Made by a program: the position numbers and the translations under genes. Below, one piece after another: positions 11,385 to 24,026 of a DNA stretch of 64,000 nucleotides. This DNA comes from Adiantum capillus-veneris (Eukaryota > Streptophyta > Polypodiopsida > Polypodiales > Pteridaceae): contig CM043959.1 in assembly GCA_014529385.2 (NCBI GenBank), positions 53,803,253-53,867,252 on the forward strand. Direction: 5' to 3'. The notes below the pieces were generated by a model, which had not been told where the DNA came from, made no database searches, and worked only from the letters and a program-made list of their open reading frames with translations. How positions within the stretch are numbered: position 1 is the first letter of the stretch; every line of letters begins with the position of its first letter.

Positions 11385-12539
11385 TTATACATGGTTAGGG
11401 TCTGTCTTCAAATGTTCTTTGAAAAATATCAACACGTCAGATGCATTTCGTCTTTGTTCCCGCTCTTTTAACTTCATCCAACAATCTAATTTAATCCGAA
11501 TAGCCCTCATAACATCTTCGTCCAAGTGGTGAAGAACGTCTTTTGAAAATAAACTTTTTTGGCTGCACTCCAAAAATCTATCAGCATGTCAAATAGATAG
11601 CCCAATGCATAAATATCACTCGCTTTTGTGTATGCATCTATAAACTATGGATCGTATAATTCTGGAGCAATCCATGATCGCTCAGCCATCTTTGCATTCC
11701 CTGTTCTCTGTGCCTCCAAAACTGCAGAGTCCAACTGTGCACTTTGATGCAGATAATTAATTGCTGCACGCTTAGCTGGCTTTTTGAGCATCATCCCCCA
11801 ATCAATGATGCCAACGCGGGGTTTATTTGCGCGAGTAAAATCCAACATTATGTTGAATGGGTGCAGGTCACTGTGCACTATCAAGGTCGAGTGGGCAGCC
11901 GCAACTCCATCGATTAAGGCGTGTCAAATGGCTGGCATCTGCTCGATCACCGCTTTGATATGTGCCATGTCTATCTCTTGTACATGAAGATTTGCTGCAG
12001 GCAATGACCTCCATCCGTGTTGTAGCCTGTGCATGTGTCGTCTGAACAATCCGTGGGCGAATGGTAAGCGGCACATCGTGCCCCCCACGTTATCCCCATT
12101 GTAGTATGGGAATATTGTGATCCAAGGACCTTCGGTGGTAAAGCCAATGCACCTTACAATGGAGGGGTGAAGCGTTTGCATTCCTTGCTCTTTCTGGAAG
12201 CTGTCAAATTTCGCCTCACTCCCTCCCTTGTAGCATTTTGCCACATATATAATGTGGTCTGGAAAGAAAGAGATGCCTTTGATGGTGTACAATGTGCACA
12301 CACCAAAGGAGCCTGCTCCAACCCTCATACCTTCTACCAAAGCCTTGTGAGAGATGCCCACAAGATGAGCGCACTTGGCATTCAAATCCGTGCGCATGAG
12401 ATTGACCTTCCAAAGCTGCTTGATGATCTTGGGCCATCTTTAATCTCTTGAGTAAGGCTGGTTGGTCCTGCGCTTTCACACGCTTCATCTTTACCTTCTG
12501 TTCCTCCCACAATTTATCCCAGAGCTCTAATTTTGACAT
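11385..12539 (-). pseudogene. Protein kinase pseudogene
   Basis: This encodes a degraded protein kinase. Starting near 12539 (MSKLELWDKLWEEQKVKMKR), it shifts frame near 12400. It then shows the glycine-rich loop VGAGSFGVC, the ATP-anchoring Lys in YVAKCYKG, the catalytic loop HSDLHPFNIML, DWG in place of DFG, the APE-like segment SWIAPELYDP, and SDIYALGYLFDML (subdomain IX). In-frame stops interrupt it near 11932 (TGA, before the catalytic loop) and near 11644 (TAG, after ELYDP). A further frameshift near 11570 precedes the C-lobe end at 11385. The stops and shifts make a functional kinase unlikely. The subfamily was not recognised. Confidence 0.75.
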
Positions 12540-12619
12540 GTCACAGGCAGGAGGGATATTTTTTAAAGTCTCTTCAACATACTTTCATATTTCCCAACAC
12601 TGTCCTAACTTTGTGGTGG

Positions 12620-15600
12620 GGGTCAAATTCTCATCACTTGATCAAGTCGTGTCCTAAGTTGAAGGCCAAAGAAGCTAAGAAGAAAGAGGGTGGTTCCATT
12701 GCAAATGCTGGTTCCACTACAAATGCAGCCATTGTTGAGTCTTCCGTGAAAGGAGACTGTGTTGTTGATGTTTAAGCAAAATGGGCTTTTAGCGTAGAGT
12801 GCACTTACAATCCTGCTGTCCATGATGCATGCTTGTCAATTGCTGTAGATTCACATGTGTGATATTTCGATAGTGGTGCTACAAAGCACATTACCTCACA
12901 TCGTAAATTGTTCACCTCTCTCGAGTCTGTCCCTCATGGGAATTCAGTCACTTGTGCCAACAATGCCTCTTATCCGGTTCAAGGAGTTGGAAAGATTGTG
13001 CTTACTGTTGCAAATGGTAGTTCCATCACACTTTTTGATGTACTTTATGTACCTGGGATCAAGAAGAATCTCTTGTCTATATCCGCACTTGCTAGACTTG
13101 GACTTGTAGTCAAATTTGTGGATGATAGATGTACAGTTCATGATCTCAGTTTTGGTGATGAAATTGTTGCATCTGGCCTTTTGTTTCATGGGCTGTATAA
13201 GCTTACTTTGTATGACAAGTGTGGACAAAATTTTACAAATGTTGTTGCAGATTCAAGGGCTATTTCAGATGCAAAACTTTGGCATGCACGTTTTGGTCAT
13301 CTGAATTTTGCTAGTTTGCTACGTTTGCAGAAATCTGATATGGTTGCTTCTTTGCCGCCTCTTGAAGCACCTGTCAAACATGTTTGTGAAGGCTGTATTT
13401 TGGGTAAGATGCAACGTTCTAAGTTTCCAAAGGATGGTTCAATTCGGGCCACATGCAGCTTGCAGCTTGTGCATAGTGATGTTTGTGGACCCATGCAAAC
13501 TTCGTCCTTGGGCAATTACCTTTACTTCGTGACTTTCATTGATGATTACTCCAGGCATGCATGGGTATTTCCACTTAAAGCGAAGTCCGAAGTTTTTATG
13601 TGCTTCAAACAATTTCTGGCTATGGCTAAAAATGTCTCGAAATGTACTATGGGCACCCTCCGTTGCGATCGAGGGGGGGAGTATATGTTGCTAAGAGGAA
13701 AAACAGGTCACTTACGGAAATGGCACGATGTATGGTCAAAAGTCAAGCTTTGCCGCATTCCTTTTGGCTTGAGGCCATCATGTGTGCCACTTATGTACTA
13801 AACAGGTGTCCTACGAAAGCTGCAGTCTATTACTCCATATGAAGCATGGCATGATAGAAAGCCTTCTATTGAGCACATGCGTGTTTTTGGCTGTTTGGCA
13901 TATGCTTTGGTGCCACAAACACATCGCAAAAAATTGGATGATAAGGCTGTCAAATGTATTTTTGTTGGTTATAGTGCTGAAAGCAAAGGTTACAGGTTGT
14001 ATCATCCACAAACAAAACGTATTCTGGTTTCACGAGATGTAGTGTTTGTGGAAGATTCTGTCATGCCCTTGCTGTCATGTACTAGAGACAGTAATGTAAG
14101 CTCACGGGACATTTATGACACTTTTCAGTGGTGTAAATACGAATGTAAGTTCCAATGAGGCAAATGTACAGCCTATGGGGGTTTCTGAAAATGTTACAGA
14201 TCAGCCTTTTACTAATGCAGATGTACATGATGTACTTGATGAGGAAAGGGCTGAAAATGAGCAGGCTAGAGGTATGCCAAAATGGCTAGTGCACACTTTG
14301 CGTGACAGTAAATTGGATGCACCTTTGTCTAGTTGTACTCGTTCAGGCTCTCTCCATGCATCTTATGCATCAGATTGTTATGCTTTGGCTGTGTCTAGAT
14401 TACATGACGTTGAGGAACCTCTGTCTTTTGATGAAGCACAGAATTCAGAAATTACGGTGTGTTTTCTATGTGCATTGGCATCTCATTTTGGTTGGGATGT
14501 ACATCAATCAGACATTGTTACTGCTTTCTTGAATGGTGACATATTTGAGGAAGTTTATGTAACGCAGCCTCACAGTTTTGTCATAAAAGGACAAGAGGAA
14601 AAAGTGTGTAGATCTAAGAAGGCTTTGTATGGGTTGAAGAAATCTCCTCGTGCTTGGTATGAGAAAGTTGACACTCATTTGGTCAAACGAGGCTTTTGTA
14701 ACAGTCCAACAGAAAGCACATTGTATGTAAAGCGTGAGGGTGATGTACTTCTCATTGTGGTTCTTTATGTCGATGATTTGCCGATCACTGGACCGAATGA
14801 GAGACATATTGCTGAATTTAAGGCTGATTTGAATGCTACTTTCAAGATGAAAGATTTGGGGTTGTTGCATCATTACTTGGGTATACAGTTTAAGCAGTGT
14901 GATGGTGGTATTTCCTTGTGTCAGAAAAGTTACATAGAGACATTGCTATGTAAGTTTGGACTTGAGGATTGTAAACCTATTGCCACTCCCATGGAAACAA
15001 GTTTGAAGTTGAGTCTACATGATGCTGGCGATCCTACTGATGTCACTCTTTACGAAACAGTTGTTGGCTGCCTCATTTATGTATGCAAAACGAAGCCTAT
15101 TCATTTTGCAGTCTCACAGGTCAGCAGATTTATGCATAGCCTAGGGTCTAAGCATTGGAAGGCTGTCAAGAGGATTTTCCGCTACCTTAGTGGCACTTTA
15201 CATCTTGGCTTGTTTTATCCCAAGGGGGGATAATTGCCGGCAGACTTACATGCTTTTTCGGACTCAGATTGGGCTGGTTGTTTTGACACGCGAGTGTCCA
15301 CAAGTGGTTTTTGTTTCATGTTTGGCAGTTCATGTATATCATGGTAGAGCAAGAAGCAACCTACTGTGGCCACTTCGAGTTGTGAGGCTGAGTACAGGGC
15401 AATCTTCACAGCTACGGTTGAGTGTGTATGGCTCAGACGCCTTATGGCTGATTTGGATGTTGGATAGGACACTGCCAACACTATCTACACTGATAGTCAG
15501 AGCGCATTGGTAATTGCGAGGAACCCAGTTTTTCATGCTCGCACAAAGCACATTGAGGTGCATTACCACTATGTCAGGGAGAGGCTCTCAACAGGAGATA

Positions 15601-15719
15601 TCAGCTTGGCTTATGTGCCAATACAGGACAACCTTGCAGATCTTTTCACAAAGGCATTGTCTCATGAGAAGCTTGAAGCTTTCCGCAAAGCTTTGGGCTT
15701 ACTCCCCTTTGTGGACTGA
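12620..15719 (+). mobile_element. Ty1/copia retrotransposon, 5'-truncated and frameshifted
   Basis: These are remains of a copia polyprotein. It begins inside the Gag zinc knuckle (tail KSCPKLKAKEAKKKEGG); the 5' LTR and most of gag are absent. The protease motif DSGA lies at 12869-12880, just after an in-frame TGA (12860-12862). GAG-pre-integrase follows with HARFGHLN and CEGCILGKMQ (about 13280-13420). Integrase core residues are in VHSDVCGPM and LRCDRGGEYM, but the region of the third catalytic Glu is deleted near 13690. Next come MARCMVKSQALPHSFWLEA and RVFGCLAY in other frames, then RT (14500-15230) with SDIVTAFLNG, ALYGLKKSPRAWY and LYVDDLPITG. RNase H follows ([23 protein letters not shown]) and ends at 15719. 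At least four frame breaks make it non-autonomous. Confidence 0.9.
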
Positions 15720-15780
15720 TCATGTCCTCAGGGCATGGCATTTCCCTTTACTCATGTGCCAGCTCTCGTTCACCGCATCA

Positions 15781-15794
15781 CTCCAGGGGGGATT
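15781..15794 (+). other. Copia polypurine tract
   Basis: CTCCAGGGGGGATT lies immediately before the LTR start, where plus-strand DNA synthesis is primed in copia elements. Confidence 0.7.
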
Positions 15795-16021
15795 TGTTAC
15801 CATATACATGTGGTAGTGATGTGTGTGAACACACTAGGACCGCCAGAGCATTTTTTCCCTCTTTAGGAGGTTTTTTCCCCCGAGCATTGTATATACGCCC
15901 ATCACTCTAGGGCTATCTATCTTTCCATTGCACATTAAGTAACACACTCTCTATTGTGTGCCTTGAGCTTCCTTCGTCTTCTCCAAGCTGTGTGCATTTG
16001 TCTGCAACCCTAATTCCAACA
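15795..16021 (+). repeat. 3' LTR of the copia element
   Basis: This 227-bp segment begins TGTTACCATATACATG directly after the polypurine tract and ends CTAATTCCAACA, the usual TG...CA. It includes a TATA-like segment near 15889. No partner 5' LTR exists in the window, so the 3' edge rests on the terminal dinucleotide alone. Confidence 0.65.
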
Positions 16022-16709
16022 TCCCCGTCCCCAGGAAACTTCTAAAACCCTGAACACTTGGTCATCAAAAAGTACACCTAAATTGTGAAAGATACACCTC
16101 ACCTTGAATTTGGCCAGAAGTTCTCAAAGAACTAAAAGAACATCAATTTTTGGAGCAATGTAAAAAAATAACAGTGAACATTGTCAAAAAGACTTTAAAT
16201 TTTTGAACTGAAGTCAATATAGAAAGTTTTGTAAGACACTGAAAAGTGCAAATATTCCTTAAAAAATTACACAATATTCCACTAAAAGAACAATTACATC
16301 CTCGAAATCTTACAATTGAGGACTCAAGAATTTCAATTACAATCCTTAAAAATTTTTCATCAAAATTTTTATGGTTTGTTGACAAAGATGACCAAACTTC
16401 TTCAAAGTGAAACCATAAACAAGAATTTTCATATCCTCCAAGTTTAATTTATTCATACGTCATTTGCTATTTTTCGTTTTCTTCTTCTTAGTCACCTTGA
16501 TCACCTCAAGTAGTACTTACTTGAATTTGCCTCTTCTCAAGCTGCTTTGTATCAATGAACATCAATTCAATACAAATTTGCAATACACATGTATCGTAGA
16601 CTACACGAGTATGAAGATTTTTGTTCATTTGTTGTGTATAAGTATTTTAGGATTCAATTTTTTTAAATTCTAGAATTCAATCTTGTATTCTAGAATACAA
16701 GTTTTAGCA
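16022..16709. other. AT-rich non-coding interval ending in TATTCTAGAATA repeats
   Basis: No gene is visible. The last 50 bases (about 16665-16709) hold two imperfect copies of a palindromic motif, TATTCTAGAATACAAG. The same motif continues on the other side of the chromovirus (25621-25800), so the element landed inside this small repeat cluster. Confidence 0.6.
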
Positions 16710-16715
16710 CTTCTC

Positions 16716-18303
16716 TGTAACATTTAATGGCCTAATAACTTGTGTGTAGCGGAAATTAGCATGAACATAGTGGGCATTTCATTAGAATAGATTCCTAATG
16801 AGAATTACAAGAGTGCTTGGGTGGAGAGAGCAACAAAAAGCATAACACCTAGTTAGATAGCATCGACAATACTTTCAAAAGAGAGAGAAATTAAGCTATT
16901 GACAACAGTTGAGGACCGGATTTTCATGGAGCCGGTCCCCCCTCCAAAAGGCTTTGTATTATGGTTTCTCCCATCACGAGAGACATTGTACAATACAATT
17001 CTTTGTGTTCCTTCAAGACTAGCTAGTGCAATGAAGATGGAAACTTCATGCACTAAGAAAAACACTTAACAAACACAACTTGAATTATCCCCGTTCTCAG
17101 ACCCAAGACCTCACACACCTTCGAAGATGGTGAGAGCTAGCAGGGTATGAGAGTAGATTGAGAGGAAGAAGGAGTATCTTACGAGAAAGATGTACATCTC
17201 CTCACATAATCACTCATATGTAGCATAGCTTAGCTTAGTAATTAGCTTGGTAGAGGAGATGAGCATGCATTGAAGCTTGGCTCTTGGTTGGATTTGCATC
17301 CACATGCCAAGAGAGTGTTGATGTAGGCTTCTATCTCACAAGCTTGGAGTAGGTGATGAGTTCTCCATTAAAGCTTGGGAAGAGATAGTCTTCTCTTTCT
17401 TCACACATGAGCTTGTGTGAGTGTGTGTGTGATAATGCCTTGCAAAAATGAGCCCCCTCTCTCTCTTGGGCGAGCCCTCTTGCTAATTGCTCTTGCTGAA
17501 GCCTCATTGGCCCTCCCCAAGTCAAGCCAATTACAATTAAGCAACATAAGTGATAGCCTTATGACATGTGTCCCCCTTTCCCCTTTTGTGAGAGCTTTAG
17601 GTAATTAAATAATTAAACTAAACTCTCATTGGACCCCTTTGCCTCCTGGCCAATAGGAATCAGGCAAGCCATGGGGCTCCTGAATGCTCATTGGACCCCT
17701 TGGGAGACTGCCCAATAGTCTTCTAGGAGACTTAATTCTCATTGGTTTCTTTTATTAAATGTTTTTAAATTAATTAAACTAGATTTAATCTAGCTTAATT
17801 CTCATTGGTCCACTTCAAGGGTCATCCAATAGAAATTGGGCACACCTTGTGGGCATCTGGCCTAGGGAGCTGACATGTGTCCCTCATTCCCTTTGTGTAA
17901 AGGGAGCCTGTGTGTGTGTGTGTGGCTTTCTCTCTCATCCCCTACCTTTAGGGCTCGCCCCCTCCCATGTAGGGATGTGCAAAGACTTTTAGGGCACACA
18001 CAAAGCATCCAATTTTCCCTAGGGTTGACCTTTTGGACACAACCTTTGAATTTTGGAACCTTAGCATTTTGGAAGTCTTAATGGGCTGAACCTTAGGGTC
18101 TTTTTAGCCCATTGTTGCACATGGCTCTTTTGCAGATGGCCCCCCCTTTGGATCCCTATTTTCCCTCCTTTGGATCCCTACTGTGGCCGGTCTGCTAGCT
18201 TAACCAATATTCTAGTTTTTTCTCCCCTGGCCTTCCCCACATTAAATGATCAGTTTAATATGAGAAAATCATTTAGGAGAATTAGATATTGATTATTATG
18301 ACA
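16716..18303 (-). repeat. Chromovirus 3' LTR
   Basis: On the plus strand this runs from TGTAACATTTAATGG to TATTATGACA (in element orientation, TGTCATAATA to TGTTACA). At 17620-17850 it contains a dense series of CATTGG and CCAAT motifs, CCAAT-box sequences in both orientations. It also has a short TG repeat at 17910. It matches 24027-25614 almost exactly. Confidence 0.95.
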
Positions 18304-18322
18304 TTACCTCTCTCTTGAAATC
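18304..18322 (-). other. Chromovirus polypurine tract
   Basis: The minus strand reads TTTCAAGAGAGAGGTAA directly before the 3' LTR, a purine-rich primer site for plus-strand synthesis. Confidence 0.6.
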
Positions 18323-18659
18323 ATAGTCGTCCTCGACTATGGTGTAGAGAAGATAAAGCATGTTCATGAGTCCTTTTCTTAGCGGGTAGAGGATCCCTAT
18401 GTTAGCCTACGACATCATTCCACAATGGATGACTAGTCCTTTTGGCGCTTGAGAGCATGAGGCTGCTGCAAGCATGTCTGCACATTAGTCCTATCAGTCT
18501 TCCATAGTAGAGTGACAAGCTCTACTTGGTGTTTGGGAGACGTCGTCTCCGCAAACTTGATCTAAGCATGCATACTACTTCATTTTTGTGCACAAATAAA
18601 GAAAAAGAGAGTCTTATAAGACAAAAAATTTGTTCATTTTTAACATTTTGTACATTTGC

Positions 18660-21600
18660 TTACTCTTGGGAAGCATTGTAAGCATTGACAAGGTTTAGGT
18701 TATCCTTTAATTGTATGCCTTGCATCCATCTAGCATCTTCAAAAGGATAATTCGTAAACTTAATAAGATATCGTCGGATAGTCTTACCGCCTCTTAGTAC
18801 CTTGTCTTCATGTCGGAGAATGGACTCGGGCTGCATCACCTCTTCTTGGTCCTCGATCTCCGGTGGGTCTTCAATAGTTGGTTCTTGAGGTGGCTCTCCT
18901 TTGTAAGGCTTTAATAGGCTCACATGAAAAGCATTGTGTATGAGCCAATGATTGGGCAACTTGAGTTGATAGGCCATCTCATTGATTGGCCTAAGAATCT
19001 GAAAGGGACCATAGTACCTTTTTGCTAGTTTAGCATAGTACTTTTGGTGACCCGTAGGATTCTTGCCCGTTGTGTGTCTCAATCGAGCCTTGGGAAACTT
19101 TAACAAGACCCAATCGTTTTCTTTAAAGGCTTGGGCTCTTCTGTGCTTGTCAGCAGCAGCCTTTTTCCTTTGCTGTGAGATAGAGATAGCATCCTTAATC
19201 TTTTGGAAAGATTCTTGTAGGTCTCGGCTATACTCATCTGCAGCGAAGATCTTCCCATGTACCTTAAGTAGCAAGGGACTTTTTGATCTTCCCTAAATTA
19301 CCTCGAAAGGTGCTTTTCCTGTGGAAGTATGTACAGTGTTATTGTAAGCATACTCCACTAAGGGTAAGTACTTCTCCCATTGGGATCTTTGATCTACTTC
19401 CGTTACATAGGATTTTAGTAGATCGAGAATGGTTAGGTTAGCTATTTCACTTTGGCCATCAGTTTGTGGATGATAGGCCGAAGAGAAGTTTAGCCTTGTT
19501 CCTAAATTCTCAAAGAGACCCTTCCAGAAATTACTGGTCATTCTAGGATCTCTATCCGACACTATGGACATGGGCAAGCCATGGTACTTGAAAATTTGTG
19601 AAATAAAGAGGGTTGCCATTTGATGGGCTTTGATAGTCTTTTTGACATGTATAAAATGAGCTTGTTTACTAAACCTGTCTACTATCGTCCATATTCCCGT
19701 ATTCCCATGGATAGACTTAGGCAATCCAAAGATAAAATCCATGGATATGCTCTCCCATGGTGAATTAGGGATTGGCAAGGGTTGAAGCAATCCAAGTTGC
19801 TTCCCTCTATCAAATTTTGTCTTTTGGCATACCACACATTTGGAAACATACTCTTGTAGGTTCACTTTCATGGTAGGCCAATAGAAATATGTTTCAATTC
19901 CCTTTAAGGTAGACTGAATCCCTCTATGCCCCGCATAAGGTGGAGCATGAGATTCATACATTACTTTCTCACGTAGTGAGTTAGTAACGCATAGTCTATT
20001 GCCATAGATAAGATAACCATCTTGTAAAGTAAATGGTTCTTCTTTCTTCCCTAATGCAAGGGCTGAAATCACATCTCTAAAATCGGGATCAATAGCATAC
20101 TCATCTATCATTGAAGATAGATCATTGTGAGTTGCTATGGAAACCGCATTCACTCTCGACCGTCTTCAGATTGCATCAGCTACTTGATTATGCTTGCCAG
20201 TAATGTGAGCAATATGAAAATGAAATTGCGAAAGGAAATTTGCCCACCTCATTTGTTTGTCGGAGAGCTTGGTTTGCGTCATGAAGTACTTAAGACTTTG
20301 GTGATCCGTTCGCAGAATGAAAGGAGTCCCCAATAAATAGTGCTTCCATGAGTCTAAGGCATGTAGAACTGCAAGGAGTTCCTTTTCGTATATGCCTAGA
20401 GGTTGCTCAACAGGGTCGAGCCTTCGGCTCTCATAGCCTATGGCGTGCTGTTCTTGGAGCAAAACAGATCCAAGGCAATCACCACAAGCATCACATTGGA
20501 CCTCAAATGGTTTTGAGAGATCCGGTAGTGTAAGCACAGGTTGAGAGATAAGCTTTTCTTTAAGCTTTTCGAAAGCATTGTTCTCCTTAGCAGACCATGT
20601 ATACCTAACGCTTTTCTTTGTTAGGTCATGTAATGGTCCCGCAATTTGTGATAACTTTTCTATGAAGCGTCTATAGTATGCACACATACCTATAAAGCTT
20701 CTTAGTTCATGAAGATTCCTTGGTTTAGGCCATCCTTTTATTACCTCTAACTTGGATGGATCCATTTGGATGCCATCTTGAGAGATAATGTGACCTAAAT
20801 ACTGAATCTCTTGCAAGAAAAATTCACTTTTCTTTCGATTAATATAAAGTTTATTCTCTCTTAAAACTTGAAATATTACCTGGAGGTGTTGCTTGTGTTC
20901 CTCCAATGAATTAGAGTAGATGATAATATCATCAAAGAACACTCCAGTGAAGGTTCGATGAGGCCTGAACAGCTTCTCCATCAAGCGGTTGAATGTGGCT
21001 GGTGCATTGGTCAAGCCAAAAGGCATGACAATGTATTCGTAAAGACCAAATGTAGTACAAAATGCAGTCTTTACAATGTCTTGATCAACTATCCTTATTT
21101 GATGATAGCCACTTTTTAGGTCAACCCTACTGAAGTAGGTCGATCCTTGTAGCTTATCAAATAGGTCTTCTACCCGTGGAACGGGAAACCTATTCTTGAT
21201 AGTGATCCTATTTAGTACTCTTTAGTCGACACACATACGATATGTGCCGTCTTTCTTTTGTACTAATAGCACAGGTGAGCAAAATGGAGATGAGCTTGGC
21301 CTAACCATACCCTTCTCAACTAACTCATGCACTTGCCGCATAATCTCCTCTTGTTGAGCTTGAGAAACTCTATAAGGAGGTTTATTAGGCGGTGAACTTC
21401 CTGGAAGAAGTTCAATTGCATGGTCATCATTACCTCGTTTAGGAGGTAGCTCACAAGGGATGTCGTCAATAAAAACATCTTGAAACCCCTTGAGAAAATT
21501 GGATAACTCTAATTCCTTTTGGTTGATTTTATTTTCTTTTGCTAAAGCATTAGGTTCATTTTGAGAGTCTTTAACAAAAATCATGTACACGGAAATAGAG

Positions 21601-23609
21601 TTCTTTATTGACTTGTTGAAAGCTGGTGTATGTACAATGGGGATGGTGTTACCCATTTCCTTAGCATCTATATACATGTCTTTTTCCTTGAACTTAAAGG
21701 AGATTCTCCTTTCAGGAAATTTAACATCGGCAGCCAGGCGGTCAAACCATGGTGCCCCTAGGATTACATCCTCATGCTTGAGAGGAGAGATAAAGAAGTC
21801 CTCTTTGTCCACATAGCCTTGGACATGAAGCCTCAATTTCCCGATTAAGGGAGTGACTGAAGCTTCTTGCCCCTTGAAAGCACTGTCTGCGGGTAGGACA
21901 TCTCCCATCTCGTAGGATTGTATTCCTAGCTTGGTGGCCAACTCTATAGATATAAAATTGTGAGTAGAACCAGGGTCAAAGAGAATAAAAGCATCATGTT
22001 CTCTTACCTTTCCCCAAGCATGGCATAGAGGAGATCCTTTGTGGTGAGTTTGGTGAGTCTCCTCCTCTTGGATTTCAACCAAGGAAGCTCTAGGAGGATC
22101 TTGGCGGTTGTTCTTTTGGGGACAAGCGCGATACGCATGCCCTTGTTCGCCACACTTGAAACACCGGTTATCCTTACGATAACGCTCAAGCTCTTCAGGA
22201 GAGAGTTTATTCTTACCTTTGTAAACTCCCTTCTCTTTAGCTTTGTTAGAGTTTCCCTTAGGAGACTTTTGGACATTGTCCTTCCCCTTAGGCTCATTGG
22301 AATCCTTGTTTTCCGGGGGCTTATTATTTCTTTTTGCCCCCGTTTGGAAATTGATTCGAGAGGCGACCATAGTGTGGTGTATTACCGCCGATATGGTACG
22401 TGGTCTTTGGGAGTTGACATACTCCGCCATTTCTTCGGTTAAGCCCGCACAAAATTGTTGCTTTTGCTCTCCAAAATCCAACTTTTTGAAGACAGTGGCT
22501 TTGAGTTGTATGTCCCAAAACTTGTCTATATATTTGTGGATAGATTCATTGGGAGAGAGCTTTAAGCTTCGCCATTCGGTGAGTACTTTGTCTTTGGCAT
22601 CGGTGGCCAAAAACTGTTTCATAATGGAAGCTCTTAAAGCTTTCCATGTTCGTGGAGCTTCACCGTTGGCTCGTAGGCTAGACCACCATTGTCTGGCGGA
22701 CTTTTGAAAGTGCATAGCTACATGGCGTAGCTTAGAGGACTCCGTGAAGCCCTCATCTCCAAACGCCGCATCGAATTGTTGGATAAAGGCCAAGACTTTG
22801 TCCGTAGCACCAAAGGTACCATCATAGGTAAGGAAAGAGATGCTCTTCCCTCCCTCTTTGAATTTCTTCAACTTGGACGACCTCTTCCATGCGGCATAGG
22901 ATTTCCTATGGCCTCTTCTTTTTGATGATTCAAAGGTTGCACGATCACTTTCTTCAGAAGGTGAAGAATTTGAAGAAGGTGGAGCAAAGGGTGACCTCTT
23001 TCTCGCCTTTTTCTTGTCTTGATCTTTGTCGTCTTCACCATAGCTTTCATAAGAGGAAGAGGATGAAGAAGATGGAGAAGAGGGTGTCCTCTTTCTCGCC
23101 TTTTTCTTCTCTTGCTTTTTATCATCCCTCTTTGAATTATGGCGTGGAGAAGAGTGTGATGGTCTTCTCCGCTTTGGTGGTGATGGAGAGCGTTTAGCCC
23201 GCCGTCTTCGTGGAGCCATCTCCGCCGAGGTGGCGGGAGACTTGCTTCTTTCTCGTTCCTTCTGTGGAGGCTCTTGAGTTCTCCTTTGGGAAGGAGATGC
23301 ATCATCAAGAAGTAAATTCTTGAGCCCTTCATATGGATTCTCTTCTTCTTCCCGAATCGGAGAGAGACCTCTTTTGGTAGTCTCACAAGGAGGCTTCCTA
23401 GGTGTTCTCTCGTCATGGTGATGAGCTTGGAGAATCCCGTGAGCACGGAGCTATTGTTGCACTTCACTTTGGAGAGATGGATTGCCTATGGCTTGTTGAA
23501 GCCTAGAAACAAGATAGTTAACAAGCATTGAAGCATCATTAGTAGCTTGCTCATGAGCAAAATCAAAGTTATCAACATTAATTTCACTCTCTTTACTATT
23601 GTCAGCCAT
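18660..23609 (-). pseudogene. Chromovirus Gag-Pol polyprotein with four in-frame stops
   Basis: One frame of 1,650 codons starts at ATG 23609 (MADNSKESEINV). Gag has an Arg/Ser/Lys-rich N-terminal part (MAPRRRRAKRSPSPP at 23219) and a CCHC knuckle CFKCGEQGHAYRACP. Next are protease (FDPGSTHNFIS) and RT (VDLKSGYHQI, MPFGLTNAPATF, FFDDIIIYS). RNase H (FEVQCDACGDCLGSVLL, LRTDHQSLKYF) precedes integrase. Integrase has an HHCC finger ending CVVCQKTK and DDE positions in SMDFIFGLP, VSDRDPR and HPQTDGQSEIANL. The C-terminus is a chromodomain (ILRHEDKVLRGGKTIRRYLI). In-frame stops lie at 23451-23453 (TAG), 21222-21224 (TAA), 20166-20168 (TGA) and 19293-19295 (TAG). There is no frameshift, so decay is by point changes only. 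Confidence 0.93.
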
Positions 23610-24012
23610 TCTAACAACTTTTAGGTGTAAACTTTTTAGGTGTACTTTGGCACTTCAAGCCCTAGTTGCTACTCCTTTTTACCCCTTTAGAAAAAGCACT
23701 CAAGCTACTGTACCCGCGGCTCGAATACCATTAATTGCAAGGAATAGAAGAGAGGGTCTTTCGACACCAAAACAACACCAGCTCCTGTCAAGCTTCTAAT
23801 AGCTCAATAGTGGTTAAGCCGTAGGCAATCCCCGTAGGACTCCACTATTAAGACCATAACTCTCGACGGTGATGCCCCGTTAACTGCACGAAGGCAGGTG
23901 CACTGCAAGGCTGAAAAATCCCTATTCTACTTACTCACATGCAATTAATAATACCAACCATTTGTAGCTAGCTTGAGGACCTCCCTTCTTGAGCAAGAAA
24001 AGAGAAACCTTG
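23610..24012 (-). other. Chromovirus 5' untranslated internal region
   Basis: About 400 bp lies between the primer site and the first ATG. No coding potential is seen; it is the expected leader and packaging region. Confidence 0.7.
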
Positions 24013-24026
24013 AGCTCTGATACCAA
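24013..24026 (-). other. Chromovirus primer-binding site (tRNA-iMet type)
   Basis: The minus strand reads TTGGTATCAGAGCTC directly after the 5' LTR end. TGGTATCAGAGC is the classic plant retrotransposon site complementary to the initiator methionine tRNA 3' end. Confidence 0.9.
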
